A DNA stretch of 64,000 nucleotides, taken from assembly GCF_900116405.1 (NCBI RefSeq), contig NZ_FPAQ01000001.1, forward strand, positions 144,293-208,292. The letters are read 5' to 3'. The stretch is from Halomonas saccharevitans (GTDB taxonomy: Bacteria > Pseudomonadota > Gammaproteobacteria > Pseudomonadales > Halomonadaceae). This document shows, piece by piece, positions 1 to 8,978 of the stretch (positions are counted from its first letter, which is position 1; each line of letters opens with the position of its first letter). The position numbers and the translations under genes are program-made. The notes under the pieces are model-generated. The model was not told the origin of the DNA, searched no databases, and saw only the letters and a list, made by a program, of their open reading frames with translations.

Positions 1-257
1 GCATCCTGGTCGGCGTCGCGGTGGGCGTGCTGCTGGCGCTGACCGTGTCGGACCTGATCGGCTGGGTGGAGAGCACCTTCGGCATCCACTTCCTCGATGC
101 CGGCGTCTACTTCATCAGCGAGCTGCCCTCGCGTCTGATCTGGTCCGATGTGCGCAACATCGTCTCCGCGGCCTTCATCCTGACCTTCCTCTCGACCCTC
201 TATCCGGCCTGGCGGGCCGCGCGGGTCCAGCCTGCCGAGGTACTGCGCTATGAGTGA
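1..257 (+). CDS. Lipoprotein-releasing ABC transporter permease (LolC/LolE/LolF type), C-terminal end
   Basis: Only the last 85 residues are in the window; the gene is cut by the left edge and reads in frame from base 3. What is visible is a hydrophobic segment (about residues 1-20 of the fragment), a periplasmic-looking stretch, a last membrane helix and the tail LYPAWRAARVQPAEVLRYE, which closely resembles the C-terminus of LolC and LolE proteins. The family forms the inner-membrane part of the machine that extracts outer-membrane lipoproteins and passes them to LolA. The stop overlaps the start of lolD by 8 bases. No second permease gene follows lolD, so this could be LolC, LolE or the single hybrid LolF; the fragment does not decide. 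Confidence 0.85.
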   Translation, partial: ILVGVAVGVLLALTVSDLIGWVESTFGIHFLDAGVYFISELPSRLIWSDVRNIVSAAFILTFLSTLYPAWRAARVQPAEVLRYE

Positions 258-987
258 TACGGCCACGACGCCACGCCCCGCTGCGGCCAGCCGAGCGGGG
301 CAGGTGATGCTCGAGTGTACGGATCTGACCCGCGTCTATCGCGAGGGGCCGCGGGATCTGACCGTTCTGGACGGCCTGGAGATGCGGGTGCAGGCGGGCG
401 AGCGGGTCGCCGTGGTCGGCAGCTCCGGCTCCGGCAAGACCACGCTCTTGAACCTGCTGGGCGGGCTGGATCAGCCCAGCCGCGGTGAGGTGTGCATCGC
501 CGGCGAATCGCTGCGGGCACTCAACGACGCCGACCTGGGGCGCTTTCGCAACCGCCAGATTGGCTTCGTCTATCAGTTCCATCACCTGCTGGCGGAGTTT
601 ACGGCGCTCGAGAATGCGGCGCTGCCGCTGATCGTTCGCGGGCAGCGCAAGCGCCACGCCGAGGAGCGCGCCCGGGAGCTGCTCACGCGTGTCGGCATGG
701 CCGACCGGGCCGATCACAAGCCGGGTGAGCTCTCCGGGGGCGAGCGCCAGCGGGTGGCCATCGCCCGGGCGCTGGTCACCGATCCGAGCCTGATGCTGAT
801 GGATGAGCCCACCGGGAACCTTGACCAGACCACCGCGGCGAGCATCCTGTCGCTGATGGACGAGCTGGCGGCAAGCGCGGCCTGCGCCTTCGTGATCGTC
901 ACCCACGATCCGGGGCTCGCCGCCCATCAGGATCGCGTCCTCCAGCTCGACGGCGGACGCCTGATCGAGCAGCCCGCTAGCGCCTGA
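250..987 (+). CDS. lolD: Lipoprotein-releasing system ATP-binding protein LolD
   Basis: Cytoplasmic ATPase that powers release of lipoproteins from the inner membrane. The 245-residue protein has a Walker A motif GSSGSGKTT (residues 57-65), ABC signature [15 protein letters not shown] and Walker B LMLMDEPTGNLD, in the order and with the wording typical of the LolD/MacB group. The length is slightly above the usual 230 because of an N-terminal tail of about 20 residues. The ATG overlaps the end of the permease gene by 8 bases, indicating translational coupling in one operon. It is followed by a strong hairpin and a convergent gene, so the operon ends here. Confidence 0.93.
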   Translation: MSDTATTPRPAAASRAGQVMLECTDLTRVYREGPRDLTVLDGLEMRVQAGERVAVVGSSGSGKTTLLNLLGGLDQPSRGEVCIAGESLRALNDADLGRFRNRQIGFVYQFHHLLAEFTALENAALPLIVRGQRKRHAEERARELLTRVGMADRADHKPGELSGGERQRVAIARALVTDPSLMLMDEPTGNLDQTTAASILSLMDELAASAACAFVIVTHDPGLAAHQDRVLQLDGGRLIEQPASA

Positions 988-1012
988 ACGCGTCCGGTGG
1001 GGCGATGAAGCA

Positions 1013-1038
1013 GCGGCCGGCGCCTTGGCGCCGGCCGC
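1013..1038. terminator. GC-rich hairpin between lolD and the convergent DUF2062 gene
   Basis: A perfect 12-bp inverted repeat, GCGGCCGGCGCC against GGCGCCGGCCGC, with only TT between the arms, sits between the convergent stops at 987 and 1051. There is no clear T-run on either side, so termination efficiency is uncertain; the position suggests a bidirectional terminator. Confidence 0.5.
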
Positions 1039-1050
1039 GTGCGTTGTGCG

Positions 1051-1593
1051 TCAGGGTTCCTGGGCGGCCTCGTGCGAGCGGCGGCGCCGGCGCGTGCGCT
1101 GACGCCAGCTGCGTGACACCTGCCAGCGCCAGATCAGGCGGATCGCCAGGTTGGCCAGGGCGGCGATGACCACCGCCGCGACCAGCGATCCTAGCGCGAG
1201 CGCCGGCAGGATCTCCACCAGCTGCTCGGCGATCCACTGAGTGGAGATATGATCAGGCGCCTGGCGCACGGGCGTATCCAGCAGCCAGGCGCCCAGGCGA
1301 TAGTTGCCGTAGAAGATCAGCGGCATGGTCAGCGGGTTGGTGATCCACACCAGGCCGATCGACAGTGGCAGGTTGCAGCGCGCCAGCCAGGCGCCCAGGG
1401 CGGCCACCAGCATCTGGAAGGGGATCGGTAGCAGGGCGCTGAACAGCCCCACGGAGAAGGCGTTAGCCACGCTGCGCCTTGTCAGCACCCACAGCGACGG
1501 ATTGCCGATCAGGTGGCCGACCACGCGCAGGGAGCGTCGGCGCCTGAGGGCGTCGGGATGAGGCAAGTAGCGCTGCAGGAGTCTGCGCGGCAT
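1051..1593 (-). CDS. DUF2062 family membrane protein
   Basis: A 180-residue protein with the DUF2062 pattern: a basic N-terminus (MPRRLLQRYLPHPDALRR), the conserved stretch RRSVANAFSVGLFSALLPIPF, then LVWITNPLTMPLIFY. Two or three membrane helices can be seen (about residues 45-70, 80-100 and 130-150). The C-terminus is very rich in arginine. The family is widespread in gammaproteobacteria and its function is not known. It is convergent with lolD and divergent from comEC, so it is transcribed alone. The annotation is by family resemblance only. Confidence 0.8.
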   Translation of the reverse strand: MPRRLLQRYLPHPDALRRRRSLRVVGHLIGNPSLWVLTRRSVANAFSVGLFSALLPIPFQMLVAALGAWLARCNLPLSIGLVWITNPLTMPLIFYGNYRLGAWLLDTPVRQAPDHISTQWIAEQLVEILPALALGSLVAAVVIAALANLAIRLIWRWQVSRSWRQRTRRRRRSHEAAQEP

Positions 1594-1716
1594 GAAGACG
1601 AGCTCGCGGCGTCGAAACCCGAGCTATTATCCATAGAAGTCGCCTGCCTCGCCATGATGCGTCTCGCTGACACGATGGAGGGCGGGTTGCCATGCCTGCC
1701 GTTCAGGGACGACATC

Positions 1717-4014
1717 ATGCTGCTGGGTCTGGCCATTCCCCTGGCGCTCGCCGTGCTGGCTGGCGTGCTGGTGGGTCATCTCGTCATGCCGGGAAGCGCC
1801 GAGCTGCTCGCGCTCGCCCTCCTGGCGGCTCTGGCCGGGCGCCGCCCGCGACTCGCGCTGGGACTTCTGGTGACGGCCCTGGTTGCCGTGCAGCTGCTGA
1901 CGCTGCGCGGCGGCGAGCTCGCCCCGGGCCTGACTCGTCAGGACCTGCGTCTGGAGGGCTCGCTGATCTCGGTGCGCCGCGATGCGGGTCTCGCCCGAGT
2001 GGTCCTGTCGGTCGACGCGTGTCGGGCCGCGACGGTCGGACTGCCGGCCTGTGAAGATCTGACGCGGGTGCGTCTTTCCTTCTTCGAGGCCCCCGACCTG
2101 GAGGCAGGCGAGCGATGGGGGCTGACGGTGCGCCTGCGCCCGCCATCCGGTTTCGCCAACCCCGACACCTTCGACTACGGTGCCTGGCTGCGGCGGGAGG
2201 GCATCCAGGCCAGCGGCTACGTGCGTCGCGACCCGCCACCGGTAAGGATCGCCGAAGCCGGTGTCTCGCTGCGCCGGCAGGCCCTCGACCACCTCGATGC
2301 CCAGGCGCTACCGGATCGCCAGGCGCGGTGGCTGGCGGCGCTGACCCTGGGGGCCAGCGAACGCCTCGAGCGCGCCGACTGGGACCTGCTCAATGCCAGC
2401 GGCACCACCCACCTGGTGGTGATCTCCGGCCTGCATGTCGGGCTGGTGGCGACCTTTGCCCTGTGGCTCGCGCGGGGCGCGGCGCGGCTGATGACGCCCG
2501 GGGCCTGGCGCCTGGCGGTGTGGCCCTGGTGGCTGGCCGCCGCCTCGGCGGTGGGCTACGCCGTGCTCGCCGGCCTTGAGCCGCCCGCGCTGCGCGCCAT
2601 GATCATGACCCTGGTGGGGCTCTGGGTGGCCAGCGGACGACACGCGCCCGGCCCCTGGCAGGCCTGGTGGCTGGCGCTGGCTCTGGTGCTGTCGGTCGAT
2701 CCGCTATCGGCCTGGCGGCCCGGTCTCTGGCTGTCGTTTTCCGCCGTGGCGCTGCTGATCCTGATCTGGCAGGGGAGAGCCCGTCCGCGAGGGTTGTCCG
2801 GCTGGCTGTGGGCCCTGGTGCGCACTCAGCTGCTGCTGGCGCCGGTGATGGCCGCCGCCGTGCTGCTGGCCTTCGATCGACTGGCGCCGACGGCACCGCT
2901 GATCAACCTGGTCGCCGTGCCGCTGGTCAGCACGCTGCTGGTGCCCCTCGGGCTGCTCGGCTGGCTCACCGCCTGGCTGCCCCCGCTCTCGATGCTCTGC
3001 TGGGATCTCTTCGGCCTGCTGGTGGATGCCCTGGCCACGCTGCTCGAGTGGGCGGTCGCCCGGCTGCCGCTGTGGCGGCCGGACCCGGCGCGGGTGGTGC
3101 CGTTTGGCCTGGCGCTGGGGCTGGCCGGCCTGCTCTGGGCGCTGCCGGGCCTCGCGATGCGCCTGCGCCTGGCGGCCACGGCGGCGCTGATGCTGGTACC
3201 GCTGGGGCTTGCCTCTGCACCGCCGATGCTCGCCGACGGGCAGCTGCAGGTCCGGATTCATGACGTGGGCCAGGGCCAGCTGATCGAGCTGCGTACTGCC
3301 GGCTATCGGGCCCTCTATGATACCGGTCCGCGCTTCGCCTCGGGCTTCATGCCGCTGGCCGCGCTGTGGCCGCCGGGCCAGCGCTTCGACGATGTCATCG
3401 TCAGCCACGCCGACCAGGACCATGCCGGCGGCCTGCCGGCACTGCTCGACGCGCATCGAGTGCGGCGCATCCTGGCGCCTCCCGGCGAAGACGTGGGTCG
3501 GCCGGCCAGGCCCTGCACGGCGGGGCGACGCTGGCGGCATGACGGGGTCAGTTTTCGCATCCTGTGGCCGCCTCGGGAGACCGCTGGGCTCTCCGCCAAC
3601 GATCGCTCCTGCGTGCTGCTGATCAGCGTCGGTGACCAGCGGCTGCTGATCACCGGGGATGTCGGCCGCGAAGCCGAACGGCGCTTTCTCGACGAGGTGG
3701 CGCCGGGAATCACGCTGCTGGTGGCGGGCCACCACGGCAGCGCCACTAGCTCCGGGCTGCAGCTGGTGCGACGCCTGGCGCCGCGCCACGTGATCTTCAG
3801 CGCGGCGCGCCACAACGCCTTCGGCCATCCGGCGGATCGCGTCGTGCGTCGCTTTCGCGAGGTGGGCAGCTGTCTGTGGAACACCGCCCAGGACGGCGCC
3901 GTGACCCTGTGGCTCGGCGACGGGGCGCAATCGCGGCTCATCACCGCGCGGCCGGCCGCCTGGCGGCGCGGCGGTGTCGAAGGCGGCTGCCTTGCGTTAG
4001 AATCGCCCCACTGA
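1717..4014 (+). CDS. comEC: ComEC/Rec2 DNA internalisation protein
   Basis: Inner-membrane channel that takes up single-stranded DNA during transformation. The predicted 765-residue protein has an N-terminal hydrophobic segment, an extracytoplasmic OB-like region, the Competence domain with the conserved VVISGLHVGL motif and many membrane helices, and a C-terminal metallo-beta-lactamase-like domain with SHADQDHAGG and AGHHGSATSSG. Two earlier in-frame ATGs (1513 and 1654) exist, but 1513 lies inside the opposite-strand gene and neither has a ribosome site; 1717 is preceded by AGGGA at 1705-1709. The gene is intact, so competence is possible, although comEC is kept in many species not known to be transformable. 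The metal-binding motif looks complete. Confidence 0.9.
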   Translation: MLLGLAIPLALAVLAGVLVGHLVMPGSAELLALALLAALAGRRPRLALGLLVTALVAVQLLTLRGGELAPGLTRQDLRLEGSLISVRRDAGLARVVLSVDACRAATVGLPACEDLTRVRLSFFEAPDLEAGERWGLTVRLRPPSGFANPDTFDYGAWLRREGIQASGYVRRDPPPVRIAEAGVSLRRQALDHLDAQALPDRQARWLAALTLGASERLERADWDLLNASGTTHLVVISGLHVGLVATFALWLARGAARLMTPGAWRLAVWPWWLAAASAVGYAVLAGLEPPALRAMIMTLVGLWVASGRHAPGPWQAWWLALALVLSVDPLSAWRPGLWLSFSAVALLILIWQGRARPRGLSGWLWALVRTQLLLAPVMAAAVLLAFDRLAPTAPLINLVAVPLVSTLLVPLGLLGWLTAWLPPLSMLCWDLFGLLVDALATLLEWAVARLPLWRPDPARVVPFGLALGLAGLLWALPGLAMRLRLAATAALMLVPLGLASAPPMLADGQLQVRIHDVGQGQLIELRTAGYRALYDTGPRFASGFMPLAALWPPGQRFDDVIVSHADQDHAGGLPALLDAHRVRRILAPPGEDVGRPARPCTAGRRWRHDGVSFRILWPPRETAGLSANDRSCVLLISVGDQRLLITGDVGREAERRFLDEVAPGITLLVAGHHGSATSSGLQLVRRLAPRHVIFSAARHNAFGHPADRVVRRFREVGSCLWNTAQDGAVTLWLGDGAQSRLITARPAAWRRGGVEGGCLALESPH
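3998..4003 (+). promoter_or_regulatory. Possible -10 element for the exbB-exbD-msbA operon
   Basis: TAGAAT inside the end of comEC, within TTGCGTTAGAATCGCC, about 50 bases before the exbB start. A similar string precedes rluC. No convincing -35 lies at the right distance (TGTCGA at 3975), so this is tentative. Confidence 0.3.
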
Positions 4015-4052
4015 TGCCGGCCCATGGGCCGGTCATACCCGGGGAGAACGCC

Positions 4053-4766
4053 ATGGACATGATGGATGCCCTGATCGCCGGCGGCTGGTTGATGGTGCCG
4101 CTGCTGGGCTGCTCGCTGCTGGCCTCGGTGATCATCATCGAGCGCCTGTGGACCCTGCGCGCGCGCCGCATCGCCCCGGCCGGACTGGGTCAGGAGGTCT
4201 GCCACTTGATGGCGCGCGGTCAGATCAACCTCTACTGGCTGGAGGCACACTCGCCCTTGGGCGGGGTACTCGCCGCCGGGCTGCGCAACGCCCGACTCGG
4301 CCATGAGCAGGTGCGCGCCCGGCTGCAGGAGGCCGCCACCGCGGTGATCCACGACATGGAGCGCTTCCTGAGTCCGCTGGGCACTATCGCTGCCATCACG
4401 CCGCTGATCGGCCTGCTGGGCACCGTGGTGGGCATGATCGAGGTGTTCGCGGTGATCGTCAGCGGCGACGGGGCGAGTCGCACCGCCGATCTCGCCGGCG
4501 GCATTTCCCGCGCGTTGGTGACCACCGCGGCGGGCCTGACCGTGGCGATTCCCGCGCTGATGTTTCACCGTTACTTCCAGCGTCGGGTCGAGGACATCAC
4601 CGTGCGCATGGAGGAGCAGGCCGGCCAGGTGGTCGAGTACCTCGCTCACTATCCCGGCGAGCTGGTGCTGGCCGAACGCCGTGCCGACGAGGTGCAGTCT
4701 GCCTCGCGCGGCAACGAGCAGCGAGAGGCGGATGGCCGCACTGCGCCCGGGGTGAAATCGTTGTGA
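4053..4766 (+). CDS. exbB: ExbB/TolQ/MotA-family proton channel protein (envelope operon copy)
   Basis: A 237-residue ExbB-type protein. An N-terminal membrane helix (about residues 10-32) is followed by a cytoplasmic domain and two further helices around LGTIAAITPLIGLLGTVVG and GISRALVTTAAGLTVAIPAL, the signature region of the MotA/TolQ/ExbB family. With ExbD it forms a proton-driven motor that energises a TonB- or TolA-like partner. The start at 4053 is chosen because GGGAG sits 6 bases upstream; earlier in-frame starts lie in comEC. It overlaps exbD by 4 bases. No tonB gene accompanies this pair; it is joined to msbA and lpxK instead. It is distinct from the second ExbB at 51243. Confidence 0.85.
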   Translation: MDMMDALIAGGWLMVPLLGCSLLASVIIIERLWTLRARRIAPAGLGQEVCHLMARGQINLYWLEAHSPLGGVLAAGLRNARLGHEQVRARLQEAATAVIHDMERFLSPLGTIAAITPLIGLLGTVVGMIEVFAVIVSGDGASRTADLAGGISRALVTTAAGLTVAIPALMFHRYFQRRVEDITVRMEEQAGQVVEYLAHYPGELVLAERRADEVQSASRGNEQREADGRTAPGVKSL

Positions 4767-5185
4767 GGTTCTCCCGGCGGCGACGCGACCCGGTGGAGGT
4801 CAACCTCACGCCGCTGATCGACGTGGTCTTCCTGCTGCTGATCTTCTTCATGGTCTCGACCACCTTCGAGACTCGTCAGGCGTTGGAACTCGAACTGCCC
4901 GAGAGCGCGAGCGGCCAGCCCATGGAGGCCGGCCCGGTGACCCTGGTGGTCACCGCCTCTGGTGAGTATCGCCTGGATGATCGAACGTATTCCGCCGGGA
5001 CGCTCAGTGATGCCCTGGCGGCACAGGCCGAACAGGCCCGCGAACATGGCCTCGTGGTGGAGGCCGACGGGCGGGCCGCCCATGCCGACGTGGTGCGCGT
5101 GCTGGACCGGGCCGCCGGTCTCGAGATCCGGCACGTTCGCATCGCCACCGAGGCCGTTGCAAAACCTCAAGCGGAGACACCGTGA
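4763..5185 (+). CDS. exbD: ExbD/TolR-family protein (envelope operon copy)
   Basis: A 140-residue biopolymer transport protein. It shows the standard ExbD layout: short cytoplasmic N-terminus, the motif VEVNLTPLIDVVFLLLIFF with the essential membrane aspartate (D of PLIDVV), then a periplasmic domain. The start is GTG at 4763, overlapping the exbB stop as GTGA, and the stop overlaps the msbA start in the same way, so exbB-exbD-msbA are translationally coupled. The periplasmic part is typical in length. Its partner TonB must be encoded elsewhere, or it serves another energised process. Confidence 0.87.
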   Translation: MRFSRRRRDPVEVNLTPLIDVVFLLLIFFMVSTTFETRQALELELPESASGQPMEAGPVTLVVTASGEYRLDDRTYSAGTLSDALAAQAEQAREHGLVVEADGRAAHADVVRVLDRAAGLEIRHVRIATEAVAKPQAETP

Positions 5186-6927
5186 TCGAACATTCCGGCT
5201 GGAACCTCTACAAGCGCCTGCTGGGCTATGTGAAGCCCTACTGGCGCGCCTTTGCCCTGGCGATCCTGGGCTACGTGATCTATGCCGCCTCGAGCACGGC
5301 GCTTGCCGAGATGATGAAGCGACTGATCGACGGCATCCAGAACCCGGACGCGGCCTTCCGGCTGTTCCTGCCGCTGTTCGTGGTGGGCATGTTCGCGGCG
5401 CGCGGCCTCGGCACCTTCCTCGGTACCTATTTCATGAGCAGCGTGGCCCGCAACCTGGTGCATGCGCTGCGCTGTGACGTCTTCAACCACATGCTGCATC
5501 TTCCCGGGCGCTTCTTCGATGCTCACTCTACGGGGCACCTGATTTCCCGGGTGACCTACCACGTCGAGCAGGTCACCGGGGCCGCCACCAAGGCGGTCAC
5601 CATCCTGCTGCGCGAGGGCCTCTTCGTGATTGGCCTGGTGGTCTATTTGCTGTGGACCAACTGGATGCTGACCCTGCTGTTTCTGGCCGTGACGCCGCTG
5701 ATCGGCGGCGTGGTCAGCTACGCCAGCAAGCGCTTCCGGCGTATCTCGCGGCGCATCCAACGCTCCATGGGCGACGTCACCCACGTCGCCTCCGAGGCGC
5801 TCTCGGGCTATCGGGTGGTGCGCACCCACGGCGCCGAGACCTTCGAGAAGGCGCGCTTCGAGAGGGCCAGCGAGGTCAATCGTCGCCAGAGCATGAAGGA
5901 GGCGCTGACCAAGGCCACCAGCACTCCGGTGATCCAGCTGCTGGTGGCGCTGTCGCTGGCGCTGCTGGTGTGGCTCGCGATGTCGCCGGCGCTGCTCGAT
6001 GAGATGACGCCGGGCGAATTCGTCGCCTTCATCACCGCCGCGGCCCTGATGGCCAAGCCGGTGCGACAGCTTACCGAGATCAACAGCGAGATCCAGAAGG
6101 GCATCGCCGCCGCCGGCGAACTGTTCGGGCTGCTCGAGGAGCCCCCCGAGCCCGACACCGGGACCCATGAGCCCGGTCGCCTCGAGGGGCGAGTCCGCTT
6201 CGAAGGGGTGCGCTTCGCCTACGGTGACGACCAGCCCGAGGTCCTCAAGGGCATCGACCTGGAGGTGGCACCCGGCGAGATGGTCGCCATCGTCGGCCGC
6301 TCCGGCAGCGGCAAGTCGACCCTCGTCGGCCTGCTGCCTCGCTTCTATCGCCCCACCGCGGGACGGCTGTTGATCGACGGGGTGGAACAGGGCGAGTACC
6401 GCCTGGCCCCGCTGCGCCGCCAGATCGCCCTGGTTTCCCAGCAGGTCACGCTGTTCAACGCGAGCATCGCCGACAACATCGCCTATGGCGTGTCGGGGGC
6501 TGACCCCGCCGCCATCGAGGCCGCTGCCCGGGCCGCCCATGCCCACGAATTCATCGAGCGCATGCCGCACGGCTACGACAGCGTGGTGGGGGAGAACGGC
6601 GTGATGCTCTCCGGCGGCCAGCGCCAGCGCCTGGCCATCGCCCGGGCGATCTTCAAGGATGCCCCGCTGCTGGTGCTCGACGAGGCGACCTCGGCGCTGG
6701 ATACCGAATCGGAACGCCACATCCAGGCGGCCCTGGAGGAGGTGTGCCAGGGCCGGACCACCTTCGTCATCGCCCACCGCCTCTCGACCATCGAGCGGGC
6801 CGACCGCATCCTGGTCATGGAGCAGGGCGAGATCATCGAGCAGGGCTCTCACGACGAGCTGCTAGCTCGCGACGGCGCCTACGCCGCGCTGCATCGGCTG
6901 CAGTTCCAGGAGCCCGGGCCGGCATGA
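5182..6927 (+). CDS. msbA: Lipid A export ATP-binding/permease protein MsbA
   Basis: Inner-membrane flippase that moves core-lipid A from the cytoplasmic to the periplasmic leaflet. The 581-residue protein has six membrane helices in the first 300 residues and an ATPase domain with Walker A GRSGSGKST (residues 372-380), signature [14 protein letters not shown] and Walker [13 protein letters not shown]. Length matches E. coli MsbA (582). The start is GTG at 5182 in a 4-base overlap with exbD. The 4-base overlap with lpxK, the lipid A 4'-kinase gene, strongly supports assignment to MsbA rather than to another exporter of this class. Confidence 0.93.
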   Translation: MIEHSGWNLYKRLLGYVKPYWRAFALAILGYVIYAASSTALAEMMKRLIDGIQNPDAAFRLFLPLFVVGMFAARGLGTFLGTYFMSSVARNLVHALRCDVFNHMLHLPGRFFDAHSTGHLISRVTYHVEQVTGAATKAVTILLREGLFVIGLVVYLLWTNWMLTLLFLAVTPLIGGVVSYASKRFRRISRRIQRSMGDVTHVASEALSGYRVVRTHGAETFEKARFERASEVNRRQSMKEALTKATSTPVIQLLVALSLALLVWLAMSPALLDEMTPGEFVAFITAAALMAKPVRQLTEINSEIQKGIAAAGELFGLLEEPPEPDTGTHEPGRLEGRVRFEGVRFAYGDDQPEVLKGIDLEVAPGEMVAIVGRSGSGKSTLVGLLPRFYRPTAGRLLIDGVEQGEYRLAPLRRQIALVSQQVTLFNASIADNIAYGVSGADPAAIEAAARAAHAHEFIERMPHGYDSVVGENGVMLSGGQRQRLAIARAIFKDAPLLVLDEATSALDTESERHIQAALEEVCQGRTTFVIAHRLSTIERADRILVMEQGEIIEQGSHDELLARDGAYAALHRLQFQEPGPA

Positions 6928-7961
6928 CCGGCCTCGGCGAGCGCTGGCTGACGGCGGCCTACCGCGGCGACGCCTGGCTTGCCGCCCTGCGACCGCTGGA
7001 GGCGCTCTATCGCCTGGCCGTGCGCCGTCGTGCCGCGGCCTACGCGTCGGGCCGCAAGGCGGTGTGGCAGGCCCCGGTGCCGGTGATCGTGGTCGGCAAC
7101 GTCACCCTGGGCGGCACCGGCAAGTCGCCGCTGGTCGCCTGGCTGGCCCGCCACCTGGCCGAGCAGGGCTGGTCTCCGGGCATCCTCTCCCGGGGCTATG
7201 GCGGTCGCAGCGAGCACTACCCGCTGCTGCTGGACGCCTCGACCCCGGTCACCGCCTGCGGCGACGAGCCGCGCATGCTGGCCGACCAGACCGGCCTGCC
7301 GGTGGTCGTGGACCCGGACCGGCCGCGCGGAGCGAGGCGCCTGCTCGAGGCCGGCTGCGATATCCTGCTCGGCGACGACGGCCTGCAGCACCTGGCGCTG
7401 GGCCGCGACCTGGAGCTGGTGGTGGTCGACGGGCGGCGCGGCCTGGGCAACGGCCGCTGCCTGCCGGCGGGCCCTCTGCGCGAGCCACTTTCGCGGCTCG
7501 ACCGCGTGGATGCGCTAGTGATCAACGGCACGCCGGCCTTCACGCCGCCGCCCGGCGCCCACGCCATGGCCCTGGAGCCCGCCGCCTGGCGCCGCCTCGG
7601 CGATGGCCAGCGCCGTCCGCTCTCGCCCTTGCCCTTCGAGGGGGCGGTGCACGCCATCGCCGGTATCGGCCATCCGCCACGCTTCTTCGCGACCCTGGCG
7701 GACCAGGGCGTCGAGGCGATCCCGCATGCCTTCGCGGATCACCACCACTACACGGCCGACGATCTGGTCTTCGGCGACGATCGACCGCTGGTGATGACTG
7801 CCAAGGACGCGGTGAAGTGTCGGGGCCTGGCGCCCGACGAGAGCTGGGTCCTGGAGGTAGAGGCGCAACCCGATGCCGCCTTCCGCGCCTGGCTGGCGCA
7901 ACGGCTGGACGCCCTGTCATCATCTTACCCGACGCCGGGCGAGGCCCGGGCGACGAACTGA
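6924..7961 (+). CDS. lpxK: Tetraacyldisaccharide 4'-kinase
   Basis: Phosphorylates the 4' position of the lipid A disaccharide, forming lipid IVA, at the cytoplasmic face of the inner membrane. The 345-residue protein has the LpxK P-loop [12 protein letters not shown] (residues 58-69) and the conserved stretches [17 protein letters not shown] and [15 protein letters not shown]. The ATG at 6924 overlaps the msbA stop (ATGA). Length is normal for the family. Together with msbA upstream and kdsB downstream it forms a lipid A/Kdo block. Confidence 0.95.
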   Translation: MTGLGERWLTAAYRGDAWLAALRPLEALYRLAVRRRAAAYASGRKAVWQAPVPVIVVGNVTLGGTGKSPLVAWLARHLAEQGWSPGILSRGYGGRSEHYPLLLDASTPVTACGDEPRMLADQTGLPVVVDPDRPRGARRLLEAGCDILLGDDGLQHLALGRDLELVVVDGRRGLGNGRCLPAGPLREPLSRLDRVDALVINGTPAFTPPPGAHAMALEPAAWRRLGDGQRRPLSPLPFEGAVHAIAGIGHPPRFFATLADQGVEAIPHAFADHHHYTADDLVFGDDRPLVMTAKDAVKCRGLAPDESWVLEVEAQPDAAFRAWLAQRLDALSSSYPTPGEARATN

Positions 7962-7980
7962 ATCACCACGAGGGGGAGTC

Positions 7981-8190
7981 ATGGACAAGGAACTTCTGGC
8001 AATGCTGGTCTGCCCGCTGTGCAAGGGCAAGCTGAAGTACAACCGCGAGGCTCTCGAGCTCGAGTGTCGTTTCGATAGCCTCGCCTATCCGATCCGCGAC
8101 GGCATCCCGGTGATGCTGCCCGAGGAGGCGCGCGCCATGAGCGTCGATGAGACGCTGCACGACTCTCCGGGACGCACGGGGGAGGAGTGA
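7981..8190 (+). CDS. Trm112/YcaR-family small protein
   Basis: A 69-residue protein (start [18 protein letters not shown]) of the Trm112p-like/YcaR family. The CPLC pair near the N-terminus suggests part of a zinc site, but the second cysteine pair is reduced to a single C (ECRFD). GAGGGGAG lies just upstream of the ATG. The family is almost always found between lpxK and kdsB in gammaproteobacteria; its biochemical role there is not established. The stop is one base into the kdsB start. Confidence 0.85.
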   Translation: MDKELLAMLVCPLCKGKLKYNREALELECRFDSLAYPIRDGIPVMLPEEARAMSVDETLHDSPGRTGEE

Positions 8191-8978
8191 TGGGCGACGC
8201 CGACTCCTTCATCGCGGTGATTCCCGCACGGCATGCCTCCTCACGCCTGCCCGGCAAGCCGCTGGCCGACATCGCCGGCGAGCCCATGGTGGCGCACGTC
8301 TGGCGGCGCGCCGGCGAGAGTCGCGCCGGGCGGGTGGTGGTGGCCACTGACGATGAGCGCATCCGCGAGGCTCTCGTGCCGCTGGGCGCCGAGGTGGTGA
8401 TGACGCGTGACGATCATCCCTCCGGTACCGACCGCCTGGCGGAAGTGGCCGAACGCCTTGGGCTGGCCGACGACGCCGTGCTGGTCAACGTGCAGGGCGA
8501 CGAGCCGCTGATTCCGCCGCTGCTGATCGACCAGGTCGCGGCCCGGCTGTTCGACGATCCCGAGGCGTCCATCGCCACCCTGGCCGAGCCGATCAGCGAC
8601 GTCGAGACACTCTTCAACCCCAATGCGGTCAAGGTGGTGCGCTCGCTCTCCGGGCGTGCCCTCTACTTCTCCAGGGCACCCATCCCCTGGGATCGCGAGG
8701 CCTTCGCTCGGCGCCCTGAGCTGCTCGAGACCGATGCCTGGCTGCGCCACATCGGCCTGTACGCCTATCGGGTGGGCTTTCTCGCCGACTATCGCGACTG
8801 GCCCCCGTCACCGCTGGAACGACTCGAGCAGCTCGAGCAGCTGCGCGCCCTGCACCACGGCCATGCCATTCAGGTCGCCCTGGCCCAGGTGCCTCATCCG
8901 GCCGGCGTCGATACCGAAGCGGACCTCGCGCGGGTGCGCGAGCTGCTCGCGGGCCATGACCCTTCGGGAGGCGCCTGA
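8190..8978 (+). CDS. kdsB: 3-deoxy-manno-octulosonate cytidylyltransferase
   Basis: Activates Kdo to CMP-Kdo for attachment to lipid A. The 262-residue protein starts [18 protein letters not shown] and contains the signature [31 protein letters not shown] and [11 protein letters not shown] typical of KdsB. The ATG at 8190 shares one base with the preceding stop and has GGAGG at 8181; a GTG three bases earlier is possible but less likely. It overlaps the next gene by one base, keeping the operon coupled. Confidence 0.94.
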   Translation: MGDADSFIAVIPARHASSRLPGKPLADIAGEPMVAHVWRRAGESRAGRVVVATDDERIREALVPLGAEVVMTRDDHPSGTDRLAEVAERLGLADDAVLVNVQGDEPLIPPLLIDQVAARLFDDPEASIATLAEPISDVETLFNPNAVKVVRSLSGRALYFSRAPIPWDREAFARRPELLETDAWLRHIGLYAYRVGFLADYRDWPPSPLERLEQLEQLRALHHGHAIQVALAQVPHPAGVDTEADLARVRELLAGHDPSGGA

